Positions 52,468 to 60,321 of a stretch of DNA of 64,000 nt are shown one piece after another. The stretch lies in assembly GCF_900105175.1 (NCBI RefSeq), contig NZ_LT629771.1:620001-684000 (forward strand). Direction: 5' to 3'. The position numbers and the translations under genes were made by a program. The stretch is from Jiangella sp. DSM 45060. GTDB taxonomy: Bacteria; Actinomycetota; Actinomycetes; Jiangellales; Jiangellaceae. Positions within the stretch are counted from its first letter, which is position 1, and each line of letters begins with the position of its first letter. The notes beneath the pieces are model-generated. The model was given only the letters and a program-made list of their open reading frames with translations, searched no databases and had not been told where the DNA came from.

Positions 52468-52908
52468 CTAGACGCGGACGTCGCGGGCGTAGGGGTCGGC
52501 GGCGCCGGTCTCGATGCCCCAGCTGAGGACGCGGCGGGCGCGGATGCGCAGCCAGGCCGGCGCGAACGGCATGACGCCGGTGATGCGGGCGCCGAGCGCC
52601 TCGCCGCCCTCGGCGAACGTCTCGGCCGTGCCGCGGACCTCGAGGCCGCGGGGTGTCCACGGGTCTGTGCTCGCGAGGTCGTCGACGACGTAGGCGACGT
52701 CGGGGTGGGCCAGGGCGTCGCGGAACTTGCGGCTGGCGCCGAAGTCGGTGCCGGCGTGCCCGGCGACGACGATCGCGTCGGCCTCGGGGTCGTAGAAGAC
52801 GCCGACCGGCGCGACGTGCGGGCGGCCGCCCGGCCCGACCGTGGCCAGCCGGCCCAGCGGCTGGCTCTCCAGGTAGGCGAGCTCGGCGTCGGTGAAGGTG
52901 TTCGACAT
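52468..52908 (-). CDS. PPOX-class F420-dependent oxidoreductase-like protein
   Basis: 146-aa split beta-barrel flavin/F420-binding protein. It starts MSNTFTDAELAYLESQPLGR and has LATVGPGGRPHVAPVGVFYD, KFRDALAHPDVAYVVDD and a C-terminal RARRVLSWGIE, the standard landmarks of the PPOX F420 family of actinobacteria. It is divergent from the MmyB-type regulator with a 123-bp gap. The redox substrate is not deducible. Confidence 0.92.
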   Translation of the reverse strand: MSNTFTDAELAYLESQPLGRLATVGPGGRPHVAPVGVFYDPEADAIVVAGHAGTDFGASRKFRDALAHPDVAYVVDDLASTDPWTPRGLEVRGTAETFAEGGEALGARITGVMPFAPAWLRIRARRVLSWGIETGAADPYARDVRV

Positions 52909-53031
52909 GGTCACGATGCTGGCGCCGGTGCCGGCGCGGAGGGGAGGCCGCCGCGAGGCTGGCACCGTCAGGGCCACCCTCGCGCGGTCGTTGCGGTGGC
53001 CGGTCCGGGCGGCGGCGGTAGCCTGGGGACC

Positions 53032-53895
53032 GTGAGCGACAACGAGCTCGGCGCGTTCCTGCGCTCGCGGCGCGATGCCATCACCCCGGCCCAGGTGGGG
53101 TTGCCCGCCGGTCCGCGGCGGCGCGCGCCCGGGCTGCGCCGGGCCGAGCTGGCGATCCTCGCCGGCGTCAGCGTCGACTACCTCACCCGGCTCGAGCAGG
53201 GCCGCGACCGTCACCCGTCCGCGCAGGTGCTGGGCGCGCTGGCCGAGGCGCTGCAGCTGTCGGCGGCCGAGCGGGTGTTGCTGCGCAATCTCGCCAAGAC
53301 CACCAGCGGCGACTTCTACTGCCCGTCCATCGAGGCGCCGCCGGCGCCGGCGTCGGCTGTCCGGCCGACGGTGCGGGCGCTGCTGGCGCGGCTGGAGCCG
53401 GCGCCCGCGGTGCTGGTCAACCGCCTCGGCGACGTGCTCGCGTGGACCACGGGGTACGAGCTGCTGGCCGAGCCGATGGGGCTGCTGGCCGGCGACGCGC
53501 CGAACCTCGTCCGCTACCACTTCACCGACCCGCGGGCCAGGGCCACTTACCCCGACTGGAACGCCGTCGCCGACGCGCTGGTCGCCAACCTCAAGCTCGA
53601 TTCCGGCCCCGGCGACGACCACCTGACCGCCCTCGCCGACGAGCTGACGGTGCTGGCCGGCGGCGCGTTCGCGTCCCGCTGGACGGCGCCCGCGGCGCCG
53701 GGCTCGCGCGCCGGCGTCGACCGCGTCGTGCACCCTGAGGCGGGGGAGCTGCGGCTGGCGTACGAGACGCTCGACCTCGCCGACGGCGAGCACCAGCGCA
53801 TCGTCGTCTACCTTCCCGGCGACGAGCCGACGTCCGGCGCGCTGGACCGGCTGACCGGGCTGCGCCCCGGCTCGCTGCACGCCGTGGCAGGCTAG
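53032..53895 (+). CDS. XRE-type regulator with MmyB-like ligand domain
   Basis: 287-aa regulator. N-terminal helix-turn-helix (about residues 8-70) includes RRAELAILAGVSVDYLTRLE and QGRDRHPSAQVLGALA. The C-terminal MmyB-like PAS domain has PAVLVNRLGDVLAWTTGYE and NLVRYHFTDPRARATYPDW. Actinobacteria commonly pair such regulators with a divergent oxidoreductase; here the neighbour is the PPOX protein. GTG start without ribosome site and TAGCCT upstream, so probably leaderless. The stop overlaps the convergent 71-aa gene by 4 nt. Confidence 0.93.
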   Translation: MSDNELGAFLRSRRDAITPAQVGLPAGPRRRAPGLRRAELAILAGVSVDYLTRLEQGRDRHPSAQVLGALAEALQLSAAERVLLRNLAKTTSGDFYCPSIEAPPAPASAVRPTVRALLARLEPAPAVLVNRLGDVLAWTTGYELLAEPMGLLAGDAPNLVRYHFTDPRARATYPDWNAVADALVANLKLDSGPGDDHLTALADELTVLAGGAFASRWTAPAAPGSRAGVDRVVHPEAGELRLAYETLDLADGEHQRIVVYLPGDEPTSGALDRLTGLRPGSLHAVAG

Positions 53896-54107
53896 CGGCG
53901 CTCGTTGCCGTGCTTGTAGTTGCCGGTGGCCTTGGCCAGCAGCAACTGCCGCTCGCGCTCGTCGGCGGCGCGCTCGAGGGCGTCGGCCAGCCGGTCGGCA
54001 GCGCGGCCCCCGACGGTGACGACGACGCGGCCGCCGCGGCTGACGCGGATGGGCCCGGCCTTCGTGACCTGGTAGTCGTACGGGTCCTCGTCCAGAGCGT
54101 CGGTCAT
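53892..54107 (-). CDS. Small conserved actinobacterial protein (71 aa)
   Basis: 71-aa protein with VTKAGPIRVSRGGRVVVTVG and a long helix ADRLADALERAADERERQLL. The final AKATGNYKHGNERR is basic and could contact nucleic acid. A CACAAT hexamer 7 nt before the ATG suggests a leaderless transcript. Function not known. Confidence 0.75.
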   Translation of the reverse strand: MTDALDEDPYDYQVTKAGPIRVSRGGRVVVTVGGRAADRLADALERAADERERQLLLAKATGNYKHGNERR

Positions 54108-54155
54108 CGCGCCATTGTGTCGTCGCCGGCGAGCGGTTTCACCCGGTTTACGGGC

Positions 54156-54701
54156 TCACGCGCCGAGGCCGTCGGGGCTCCAGTCGAACGTGGGCGGCAG
54201 CACGCCCTCGAGCGTGAGCAGCCAGCGCTTCACCTCGAGCCCGTTGCCGCCGGACCCGCCGCTGTAGCCGCCCAGCCCGTCGCTGGCCAGCACGCGGTGG
54301 CAGGGGACGACGATGGGCAGCGGGTTGGCGCCCATGATGCCGCCGATGGCGCGGGCCGGCACCCCGGTGCCGCTGCGCTCGGCCAGCCCGCCGTAGGTGA
54401 CGGACGTGCCGTAGCCGACGGTCTGGTGCAGCGTGCGCAGCACCACGGCCGACGCCGAGCCGGGGACGTGGCGCCAGTCGATGGCGACGTCGAAGGAGCG
54501 CCGCTGCCCGGCGAAGTACTCGCCCAGCTGGGTGAGGACGGGCGCCAGCCGGGCGGGGTCGTCGGCCACCGGGAGCCGTCCGGACCCCGGGCGGCGACCC
54601 CAGCCGACCGCGGCGAGACCGTCGCGGGTGACGGCCACGCTGATGTGGCCGACCGGGGTGTCGAGCCCGCCGACCGCCACGTCATCGCTCACACCGTCCA
54701 T
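54156..54701 (-). CDS. ogt: Methylated-DNA--protein-cysteine methyltransferase
   Basis: Repairs O6-alkylguanine by transferring the alkyl group to its own cysteine. 181 aa from Met 54701. The active-site motif is PIVVPCHRVLAS with Cys134, and the arginine finger/helix ARAIGGIMGANPLPI precedes it. Helix-turn-helix region YGTSVTYGGLAERSGTG. The start is uncertain: Met at 54701, GTG at 54692 or Met at 54716 all fit, with no strong ribosome site. Confidence 0.93.
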   Translation of the reverse strand: MDGVSDDVAVGGLDTPVGHISVAVTRDGLAAVGWGRRPGSGRLPVADDPARLAPVLTQLGEYFAGQRRSFDVAIDWRHVPGSASAVVLRTLHQTVGYGTSVTYGGLAERSGTGVPARAIGGIMGANPLPIVVPCHRVLASDGLGGYSGGSGGNGLEVKRWLLTLEGVLPPTFDWSPDGLGA

Positions 54702-54820
54702 TCTGGCCGCACCCACCGACAGGGTCGCGGTTGTGGAGGCCCACCAACCCGGAGCCGCGGGGCTGGTGCGAATTGCCGACTATGTGCCGGGGCGGGTCGT
54801 CGGCCAGAGTGGAGGGACAC

Positions 54821-54840
54821 CGCCGCGGGTCCCCGCGGCG
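54821..54840 (+). promoter_or_regulatory. Short G+C inverted repeat before bioY
   Basis: CGCCGCGGG and CCCGCGGCG with a 2-nt centre, 23 nt upstream of the bioY start. It could be an attenuator-like hairpin; no biotin-repressor palindrome was recognised. Confidence 0.3.
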
Positions 54841-54863
54841 TACGCACGTCGGAGGAGCACTCG

Positions 54864-55484
54864 ATGGCAGGAAGGTCGCGGCTGCCGGCCGCCGATCTCG
54901 CACGGATCGCCGCGTTCGCCGCGCTGACCGCCGTCCTCGGGCTGCCGGGGTCGTTCCACCTGTTCGGCAACGCCGTCCCGGTCACCCTGCAGTCGATGGG
55001 GCCGCTGCTGGCCGGCGCGATCCTCGGCGCGAAACGGGGCGCGCTGTCGCAGCTGCTGCTGCTCGCGCTGGTCGCGGCCGGACTGCCGCTGCTGGCGGGC
55101 GGACGCGGCGGGCTGGGCGTGTTCGCCGGGCCGTCGGTGGGCTACCTCGCCGGGTTCGTGGTGTCGGCGTTCGTGGTCGGCCTGATCGTGGAGCGGTCCG
55201 GGCGCCGTCCGGGGATGCACTGGGTGCTGGTCGCCACCCTGCTGGGTGCGGCGACGACGCTGGCCATCGGCATCCCGGTCCAGTCGGCGGTCACGGGGGT
55301 GCCGCTGACGGAGACGTTCCAGCTGTCGCTGGCGTTCGTCCCGGGCGACGCCGCCAAGGCGGTGTTCGCGGCGCTGGTCGCGTCGGGGGCGCAGCGGGCC
55401 TACCCGGACGCCGCGCCGGCCGCCCGCCGCGAGCGGGTCGAGGGCCGCGCCGGGGGCGACGACACCGGCTCCGGCCGGGCCTGA
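54864..55484 (+). CDS. bioY: Biotin transporter substrate-binding subunit BioY
   Basis: 206-aa integral membrane protein, the S component of the biotin ECF importer. The ATG follows GGAGGAG. Landmarks are LGSFHLFGNAVPVTLQ-like PGSFHLFGNAVPVTLQSMGP, LLAGAILGAKRGALSQLLLL, GLPLLAGGRGGLGVFAGPSV and GYLAGFV, with a final FVPGDAAKAVFAALVA. It heads a four-gene operon with an acyl-CoA ligase, a thiolase homologue and an ECF T component. The first three match the Bacillus subtilis yhfU-yhfT-yhfS set, which is repressed by BirA. No ATPase gene for the importer is present in the window. Confidence 0.93.
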   Translation: MAGRSRLPAADLARIAAFAALTAVLGLPGSFHLFGNAVPVTLQSMGPLLAGAILGAKRGALSQLLLLALVAAGLPLLAGGRGGLGVFAGPSVGYLAGFVVSAFVVGLIVERSGRRPGMHWVLVATLLGAATTLAIGIPVQSAVTGVPLTETFQLSLAFVPGDAAKAVFAALVASGAQRAYPDAAPAARRERVEGRAGGDDTGSGRA

Positions 55485-55496
55485 GACGCTGCGTCG

Positions 55497-56750
55497 ATGC
55501 CGGTCTTCCGCGAGGTCTTGGCACACGCAGCCGCCACACCGCACCGCGCCGCCGTCCGCTACGGCGACACGACGCGCAGTTACGCCCAGCTGGCGAGGGA
55601 CGCCGAGCGGGCCCGCCCCGACGTCAAGCCGGGCACGCTGGTCCCGCTGCCGGACGGCGACCCGGTCGCGCAGCTCACCGCGCTGCTGGCGGCCGACGCC
55701 GCCGGTGCGGTGCCGCTGGCCTGCGACCCGTCCTGGCGGCCCGAGCACCGGAGGGCGTTGCTCGAGCCGCTGCCGGACGTCGTCGACGAGGCGGGCGCGC
55801 ACGAGCTCGCCTGGGCCGGGTTCACGTCCGGCAGCACGGGACGGCCGCGGGTGGTCGTCCGGTCACGGTCGTCGTGGACCGGGTCGTTCGCCGCGACCGA
55901 CCGGCTCACCGGGGTCAGCGCCGACGACACCGTGCTGGTGCCGGGCGCGCTGTCGTGGTCGCTGACGGCGTTCGCGGCGGCGCACGCGCTGGCGGCCGGC
56001 GCGACCGTGCGGCTGACGGGAGACTGGTTGGAGCCGTCACTGCGGGCGGCGCTGCCCGACGCCGACGTCGTGCACCTGGTGCCGCACCGGCTGGCGGCGG
56101 TGCTCGACGCGCGGCCGGAGCGGCTGCGGACGGCGGTCGTGGGCGGCGCCGCGCTGGGCACGGCGCTGCGTGGCCGCGCGGCGGACGCGGGCGTCGGCGT
56201 CGTCTCGTACTACGGCGCCACCGAGCTGTCCTTCGTCGCCGTCGACCCGGACGGCGCCGGGCTGCGGCCGTTCGACCGGGTCGAGATCGAGCTGCGGGCG
56301 GGCGAGGTGTGGGTGCGTTCGCCCTGGCTGGCGCACGGTTACCTGGGCGACGGCGGTCCGCTGCGCCGCGACGGCGACGGCTGGGCGACGGTCGGCGACC
56401 TCGCGCAGCCGGGCGAGCCGCTCGTGCTGCGCGGACGCGGCGACGGCGCGATCCTCACCGGCGGCGCGACCGTCGTCCCCGAGGACGTCGAGGCGGTGCT
56501 GGCCGCCGTCCCGGGGGTGGCCGGCGTCGTCGTTCTCGGCGTGCCGCACCCGGGGCTGGGCCAAGTGGTCGCGGCCGTCGTGCAGGGCGACGGGGTGCGG
56601 CGGGCCACGCTGGAGGCGGCCGCGCGCGCCGGACTGGCGCCGAGCCAGCGGCCGCGGCGCTGGTCGGCCGTCGACGAGCTGCCCCGGACGTCGTCCGGCA
56701 AGCCGGCCCGCGCGCTGGTCGCCGCCCTGCCCACCCGGCCGCTGCGGTGA
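55497..56750 (+). CDS. AMP-forming acyl-CoA ligase (YhfT-like), shortened
   Basis: 417-aa ANL-family ligase that adenylates a carboxylic acid and transfers it to CoA. Motifs include FTSGSTGRPRVVVRS (the A3 loop, Arg in place of the usual Lys), YYGATELSF, TVGDLAQPG, LRGRGDGAILTGG and the C-terminal Lys in RTSSGKPARAL. It is about 80-120 residues shorter than typical family members, the deletion being in the N-terminal domain. It starts 12 nt after bioY and overlaps the thiolase start (GTGA). Context suggests activation of a pimelate-like biotin precursor; inference only. Confidence 0.88.
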   Translation: MPVFREVLAHAAATPHRAAVRYGDTTRSYAQLARDAERARPDVKPGTLVPLPDGDPVAQLTALLAADAAGAVPLACDPSWRPEHRRALLEPLPDVVDEAGAHELAWAGFTSGSTGRPRVVVRSRSSWTGSFAATDRLTGVSADDTVLVPGALSWSLTAFAAAHALAAGATVRLTGDWLEPSLRAALPDADVVHLVPHRLAAVLDARPERLRTAVVGGAALGTALRGRAADAGVGVVSYYGATELSFVAVDPDGAGLRPFDRVEIELRAGEVWVRSPWLAHGYLGDGGPLRRDGDGWATVGDLAQPGEPLVLRGRGDGAILTGGATVVPEDVEAVLAAVPGVAGVVVLGVPHPGLGQVVAAVVQGDGVRRATLEAAARAGLAPSQRPRRWSAVDELPRTSSGKPARALVAALPTRPLR

Positions 56751-57883
56751 GCGCGCCGGTCGTCGTCGCGGCGCGGCGCACGCCCATCGGGACCGCCGGG
56801 AAGGCGTTGCGCGACGTGACCGTCGACCGGCTGGCCGCGCCGGTGCTGTCGGCGGTCGTCGACGACGTGTGGCCGCTCACCGCGATGCGTCCGGTCGACG
56901 ACGTCGTGCTCGGCAACTGCATGGGCCCGGGCGGGAACGTCGCGCGGGTCGCGGCGCTGGCCGCCGGTTTCGACGTCGCCGTGCCGGGCGTCACCGTCGA
57001 CCGGCAGTGCGGCAGCGGGCTGGCCGCGATCCTGCAGGCCGGGCAGGCGATCCGGTCCGGCGAGGCGCGGCTGCTGCTGGCCGGCGGGGCCGAGAGCGCG
57101 TCGACGGCGCCGCAGCGGATCGGTGCGGCGGGGCCGTACGACCGCGCCCCGTTCACCCCGCCCGAGCACGGCGACCCGGACATGGGCCCCGCCGCCGACG
57201 ACCTCGCCCGCCGCCGCGGCGTCACCCGGGGCCGGCAGGACGCCTACGCCGCCGCCAGCCACCGCAAGGCGCTGCGCGCCCGCGACGACGGCCGGTTCGA
57301 CGCCGAGTTCGTGCCGGTCGGCGAGCTGGAGCGCGACGACCGGCCTCGGCCGCTCGACCCTGCCGTCCTGGCCCGGATGCCGCCCGCCTTCGTCCCGCGC
57401 GGCACCGTCACCGCCGGCAACTCCTGCGCCAACAGCGACGGCGCCGCCGTCGTCGCCCTGACCGGCGACGATCTGCGGGCCGGACGGCCGGGGCTGCGGC
57501 TGGTGGCCGGCGCCGTCGTCGGCTGCGACCCGCGGCTGCCCGGCTGGGGGCCGGTGCCGGCGGTGCAGCGCGTGCTGGCGTCCGCGCGGGTGGCGCTGGG
57601 CGACGTCGCCGCCGTCGAGATCGTCGAGGCGTTCGCCGGTCAGGTGCTCGCGGTCACCGACGCGCTCGGGCTGGACCCGCTGGGACGCGACGCCGGCCTC
57701 GTCTGCGCCGACGGTGGCGCGCTGGCGCTGGGCCACCCGTGGGGCGCGTCCGGCGCCGTCGTCGTCGTGCGGCTGTTCGCGCGGCTGGTCCGGGGCGGCG
57801 CGCCGGCCGGGACGCTGGGCCTCGCGACCGCGGCGATCGGCGGCGGGATGGGCGTGGCCGGGCTGTTCGAGGTGGTCCGGTGA
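56747..57883 (+). CDS. Thiolase-family protein (YhfS-like) with altered active site
   Basis: 378-aa thiolase fold. The nucleophile Cys is present in VDRQCGSGLAAI and the His in LALGHPWGASGA. Two standard catalytic elements are changed: the NEAF motif reads VEAFAGQ (Asn to Val), and the second cysteine, normally in CIGGGMG, is Ala in ATAAIGGGMG. So Claisen condensation or thiolysis may be impaired or different. The GTG start overlaps the ligase stop. It is the third gene of the biotin-linked operon; B. subtilis YhfS is its recognisable counterpart. Confidence 0.88.
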   Translation: MSAPVVVAARRTPIGTAGKALRDVTVDRLAAPVLSAVVDDVWPLTAMRPVDDVVLGNCMGPGGNVARVAALAAGFDVAVPGVTVDRQCGSGLAAILQAGQAIRSGEARLLLAGGAESASTAPQRIGAAGPYDRAPFTPPEHGDPDMGPAADDLARRRGVTRGRQDAYAAASHRKALRARDDGRFDAEFVPVGELERDDRPRPLDPAVLARMPPAFVPRGTVTAGNSCANSDGAAVVALTGDDLRAGRPGLRLVAGAVVGCDPRLPGWGPVPAVQRVLASARVALGDVAAVEIVEAFAGQVLAVTDALGLDPLGRDAGLVCADGGALALGHPWGASGAVVVVRLFARLVRGGAPAGTLGLATAAIGGGMGVAGLFEVVR

Positions 57884-58485
57884 CGCTGCTGACCGGTGCG
57901 TACGTCGCCGGGACGTCGCCGGTGCACCGGGCGCCGGCCGGGCTGAAGCTGGCGCTGCTGGCGGTGGGCTGTACGGCGCTGGTGTTCGCGCGGTCGCTGC
58001 CGCTCGTCGGCGCCTCGACGGTGGCCGTGGTCGCGCTGTACGCGCTGGCCGGGATCGGCGTCCGGGCCGCGTGGGGGCAGCTGCGGCCGCTGCGCTGGCT
58101 GGTGGTCGTGCTGCTGGTGGTGCAGGTGCTGATCGCGGACCTGCCGACGGCGGTCGCACTGACCGGCCGGCTGGTGCTCGCTGTCGCGCTGGCCGCGTTG
58201 GTGACGTTGACGACCCGGACGACCGCCCTGATGGCCGCGCTGGAACGAGGGCTGCGGCCGCTGCGCCGGTTCGGCGTCGACCCGGCCCGCGTGTCGCTGC
58301 TGATGTCGCTCGCGCTGCGCAGCGTCCCGGTCGTCGCCGGGATCGCCGGGCGGATCCGGGAGGCGCGCTGGGCCCGTGGCCGCGAGCGCAGCGTCCGCGC
58401 GTTCGCCGTCCCTCTCGTCGTCGGCGTGCTGCGGCACGCCGACGCGATGGGCGAGGCGCTGCAGGCCCGCGGCCTGGACGACTAG
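57880..58485 (+). CDS. ECF transporter T component (BioN/CbiQ type)
   Basis: 201-aa transmembrane protein, with GTG start overlapping the thiolase stop. Several helices, then the cytoplasmic coupling region with two Ala-Arg-Gly motifs: REARWARGRERSVRAF and EALQARGLDD at the C-terminus. These bind the ECF ATPases. Together with BioY it would make two thirds of a biotin ECF transporter; the ATPase (BioM/EcfA) is missing here and must be supplied from elsewhere, or the pair works without it. Confidence 0.92.
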   Translation: MTLLTGAYVAGTSPVHRAPAGLKLALLAVGCTALVFARSLPLVGASTVAVVALYALAGIGVRAAWGQLRPLRWLVVVLLVVQVLIADLPTAVALTGRLVLAVALAALVTLTTRTTALMAALERGLRPLRRFGVDPARVSLLMSLALRSVPVVAGIAGRIREARWARGRERSVRAFAVPLVVGVLRHADAMGEALQARGLDD

Positions 58486-58490
58486 TCGAG

Positions 58491-58652
58491 TGAGTCCTAT
58501 GGGTGGCCAGCACGCTGCCGCCCGGCCGCACGTCCCACCTGTGTTCGCCCTCGTTCGGGGGAACCTCCGGGAGCACTGCTCTGGCGCGGTGACACCAGCG
58601 CCAACTGCTGGCACGAGTGTCACCCCGCCGCGACGTCACCCGCTAGGACTCA
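58491..58652. repeat. Structured intergenic element with outer inverted repeats
   Basis: Outer arms TGAGTCCTA (58491-58499) and TAGGACTCA (58644-58652) with adjoining GGGTG/CACCC. Inside is a hairpin GTGACAC (58589-58595) with GTGTCAC (58617-58623), and CCAGC/GCTGG inside that. It fills the gap between convergent ecfT and phosphatase genes. It could be a terminator pair or a small palindromic repeat unit. Confidence 0.5.
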
Positions 58653-58656
58653 GCAC

Positions 58657-60231
58657 CTAGGCGGAGACCTCGGCGATGCCCGGCACACCGGCCTCGACCG
58701 TGACGCTGGCCCGGGTGCCGACCGGCGCGCCCGGCTGCCGGACGTACGGGACGACCCGGTAGTCGGTGCGCCAGGCGTCCGGCGTCAGCGTGCAGGTGGC
58801 GTAGCCGCGCTGGACGTTGTGGAACTTCATGTGCGGGTTCTCGGCCAGCCAGACGGCGCCGAGCGCGTCCTGGTCGACGCCGTCGCCGCCGGCGCTGATC
58901 GACGTCGCGAGGAACTCGGCGCCGACGGTGGCCGAGCCGGGGTCGTCGAAGTTCGCCTTCAGGTCGGCGGCCACGCTGCGGTGCGCGTCGCCGGTGATCA
59001 CGACGAAGTTGTCCACGTCGCGCTCGCGTACGCCGTCGAGCAGCCGCGTGCGAGCCGCCGCGTAGCCGTCCCAGGTGTCCATGCCGAACGCCTGCACCGG
59101 ACCGGCCTCGTGGTCGGCCTGCATCATGAAGATCTGGTTCGCCATCACCTTCCACGTCGCCGGCGAGCCCGCCAGCCCGTCCAGCAGCCACGCCTCCTGC
59201 GCGTCGCCGAGCATCGTGCGGGCCGGGTCCAGGCGGTCGGCGCAGTCGATCTGCCGGCCGTCGCCGCAGGCCTGGTCGTCGCGGTACTGGCGGGTGTCGA
59301 CGACGTTGAAGTCGGCCAGCGTGCCGTAGCGCAGCCGCCGGTACAGCTGGATGTCAGGTCCTGCCGGCATCGACGCGCGGCGCAGCGGCATGTTCTCGTA
59401 GTACGCCTTCAGCGCGGCGATGCGGCGGGCCCGGAAGACCTCGCCGCCCACGCCGCCGCCGTCGACGTCGTCGGCCCAGTTGTTGTCGATCTCGTGGTCG
59501 TCGAGGACCACCACCCACGGCGCGGCGGCGTGCGCGGCCTGCAGGTCCGGGTCGCTCTTGTACTGGCCGTAGCGGATGCGGTAGTCGCTGAGCGACTGGC
59601 ACTCGACGGCGGGCAGATGGGCGCGGCCGATGGAGCCGGCGCCGCCGGTCTCGTAGATGTAGTCGCCCAGCTGCACCACGAGGTCGACGTCCTCGTCGGC
59701 GAGGTGGCGGTACGCGGTGAAGTAGCCGTCGGCGTAGTTCTGGCAGCTGGCGTAGGCGAAGCGGACCTGGTCCGGGCTCGCGTCGGCGGCCGGGGCCGTG
59801 CGGGTGCGTCCGACGGGGCTCAGCTCGCTGCCGGCGCGGAACCGGTACCAGTAGTCGCGGCCCGGCTCCAGCCCGCCGGGCTCCGCGTGCACCGAGTGCC
59901 CCAGCTCGGGCGTCGCCCGGACCGTGCCGGACCGCTCGACCTGGCGGAACTCGGGGTCGCGGGCGAGCTGCCACTGCACCGGGACCGCCCGCTGCGCCAT
60001 GCCGCCGCTGCCGTCGGCCGCCAGCGGGTCGGGCGCCAGCCGCGTCCACAGCACGACGCCGTCGGGCAGCGGGTCGCCGGAGGCCACGCCCAGCGTGAAG
60101 GGGTGCTGCCGGAAGATCGGGTCGGCGCGCACCGGCGCGGCGGAGAACCCGGCCAGCGCGGCGGCGAACGTCAGCGCGCCGCCGCCGGTCAGGGCGAGAA
60201 ACCGGCGGCGGTCGAGGGTGGTGGACGGCAT
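58657..60231 (-). CDS. Alkaline phosphatase D (PhoD) family protein, exported
   Basis: 524-aa Tat-exported phosphodiesterase/phosphatase. Start at 60231 behind GGAGG; Tat motif LDRRRFLALTGG. The N-terminal PhoD domain starts HPFTLGVASGDPLPDGVVLW. Metal-binding motifs are FAYASCQNYADG, VQLGDYIYETG, VLDDHEIDNNWADD and TGDAHRSV. Length and order match Bacillus PhoD. The metal ions in this family are usually calcium and iron. It probably releases phosphate from organic phosphodiesters outside the cell. Confidence 0.93.
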   Translation of the reverse strand: MPSTTLDRRRFLALTGGGALTFAAALAGFSAAPVRADPIFRQHPFTLGVASGDPLPDGVVLWTRLAPDPLAADGSGGMAQRAVPVQWQLARDPEFRQVERSGTVRATPELGHSVHAEPGGLEPGRDYWYRFRAGSELSPVGRTRTAPAADASPDQVRFAYASCQNYADGYFTAYRHLADEDVDLVVQLGDYIYETGGAGSIGRAHLPAVECQSLSDYRIRYGQYKSDPDLQAAHAAAPWVVVLDDHEIDNNWADDVDGGGVGGEVFRARRIAALKAYYENMPLRRASMPAGPDIQLYRRLRYGTLADFNVVDTRQYRDDQACGDGRQIDCADRLDPARTMLGDAQEAWLLDGLAGSPATWKVMANQIFMMQADHEAGPVQAFGMDTWDGYAAARTRLLDGVRERDVDNFVVITGDAHRSVAADLKANFDDPGSATVGAEFLATSISAGGDGVDQDALGAVWLAENPHMKFHNVQRGYATCTLTPDAWRTDYRVVPYVRQPGAPVGTRASVTVEAGVPGIAEVSA

Positions 60232-60321
60232 GGGGACCTCCGGGAGGGTGGGATGTCCGATCCCATCACTTCCGGTCAAGGCCGCAATGAACTCCGGGCG
60301 TCGGCTCGGTGAAGGCCCGGC

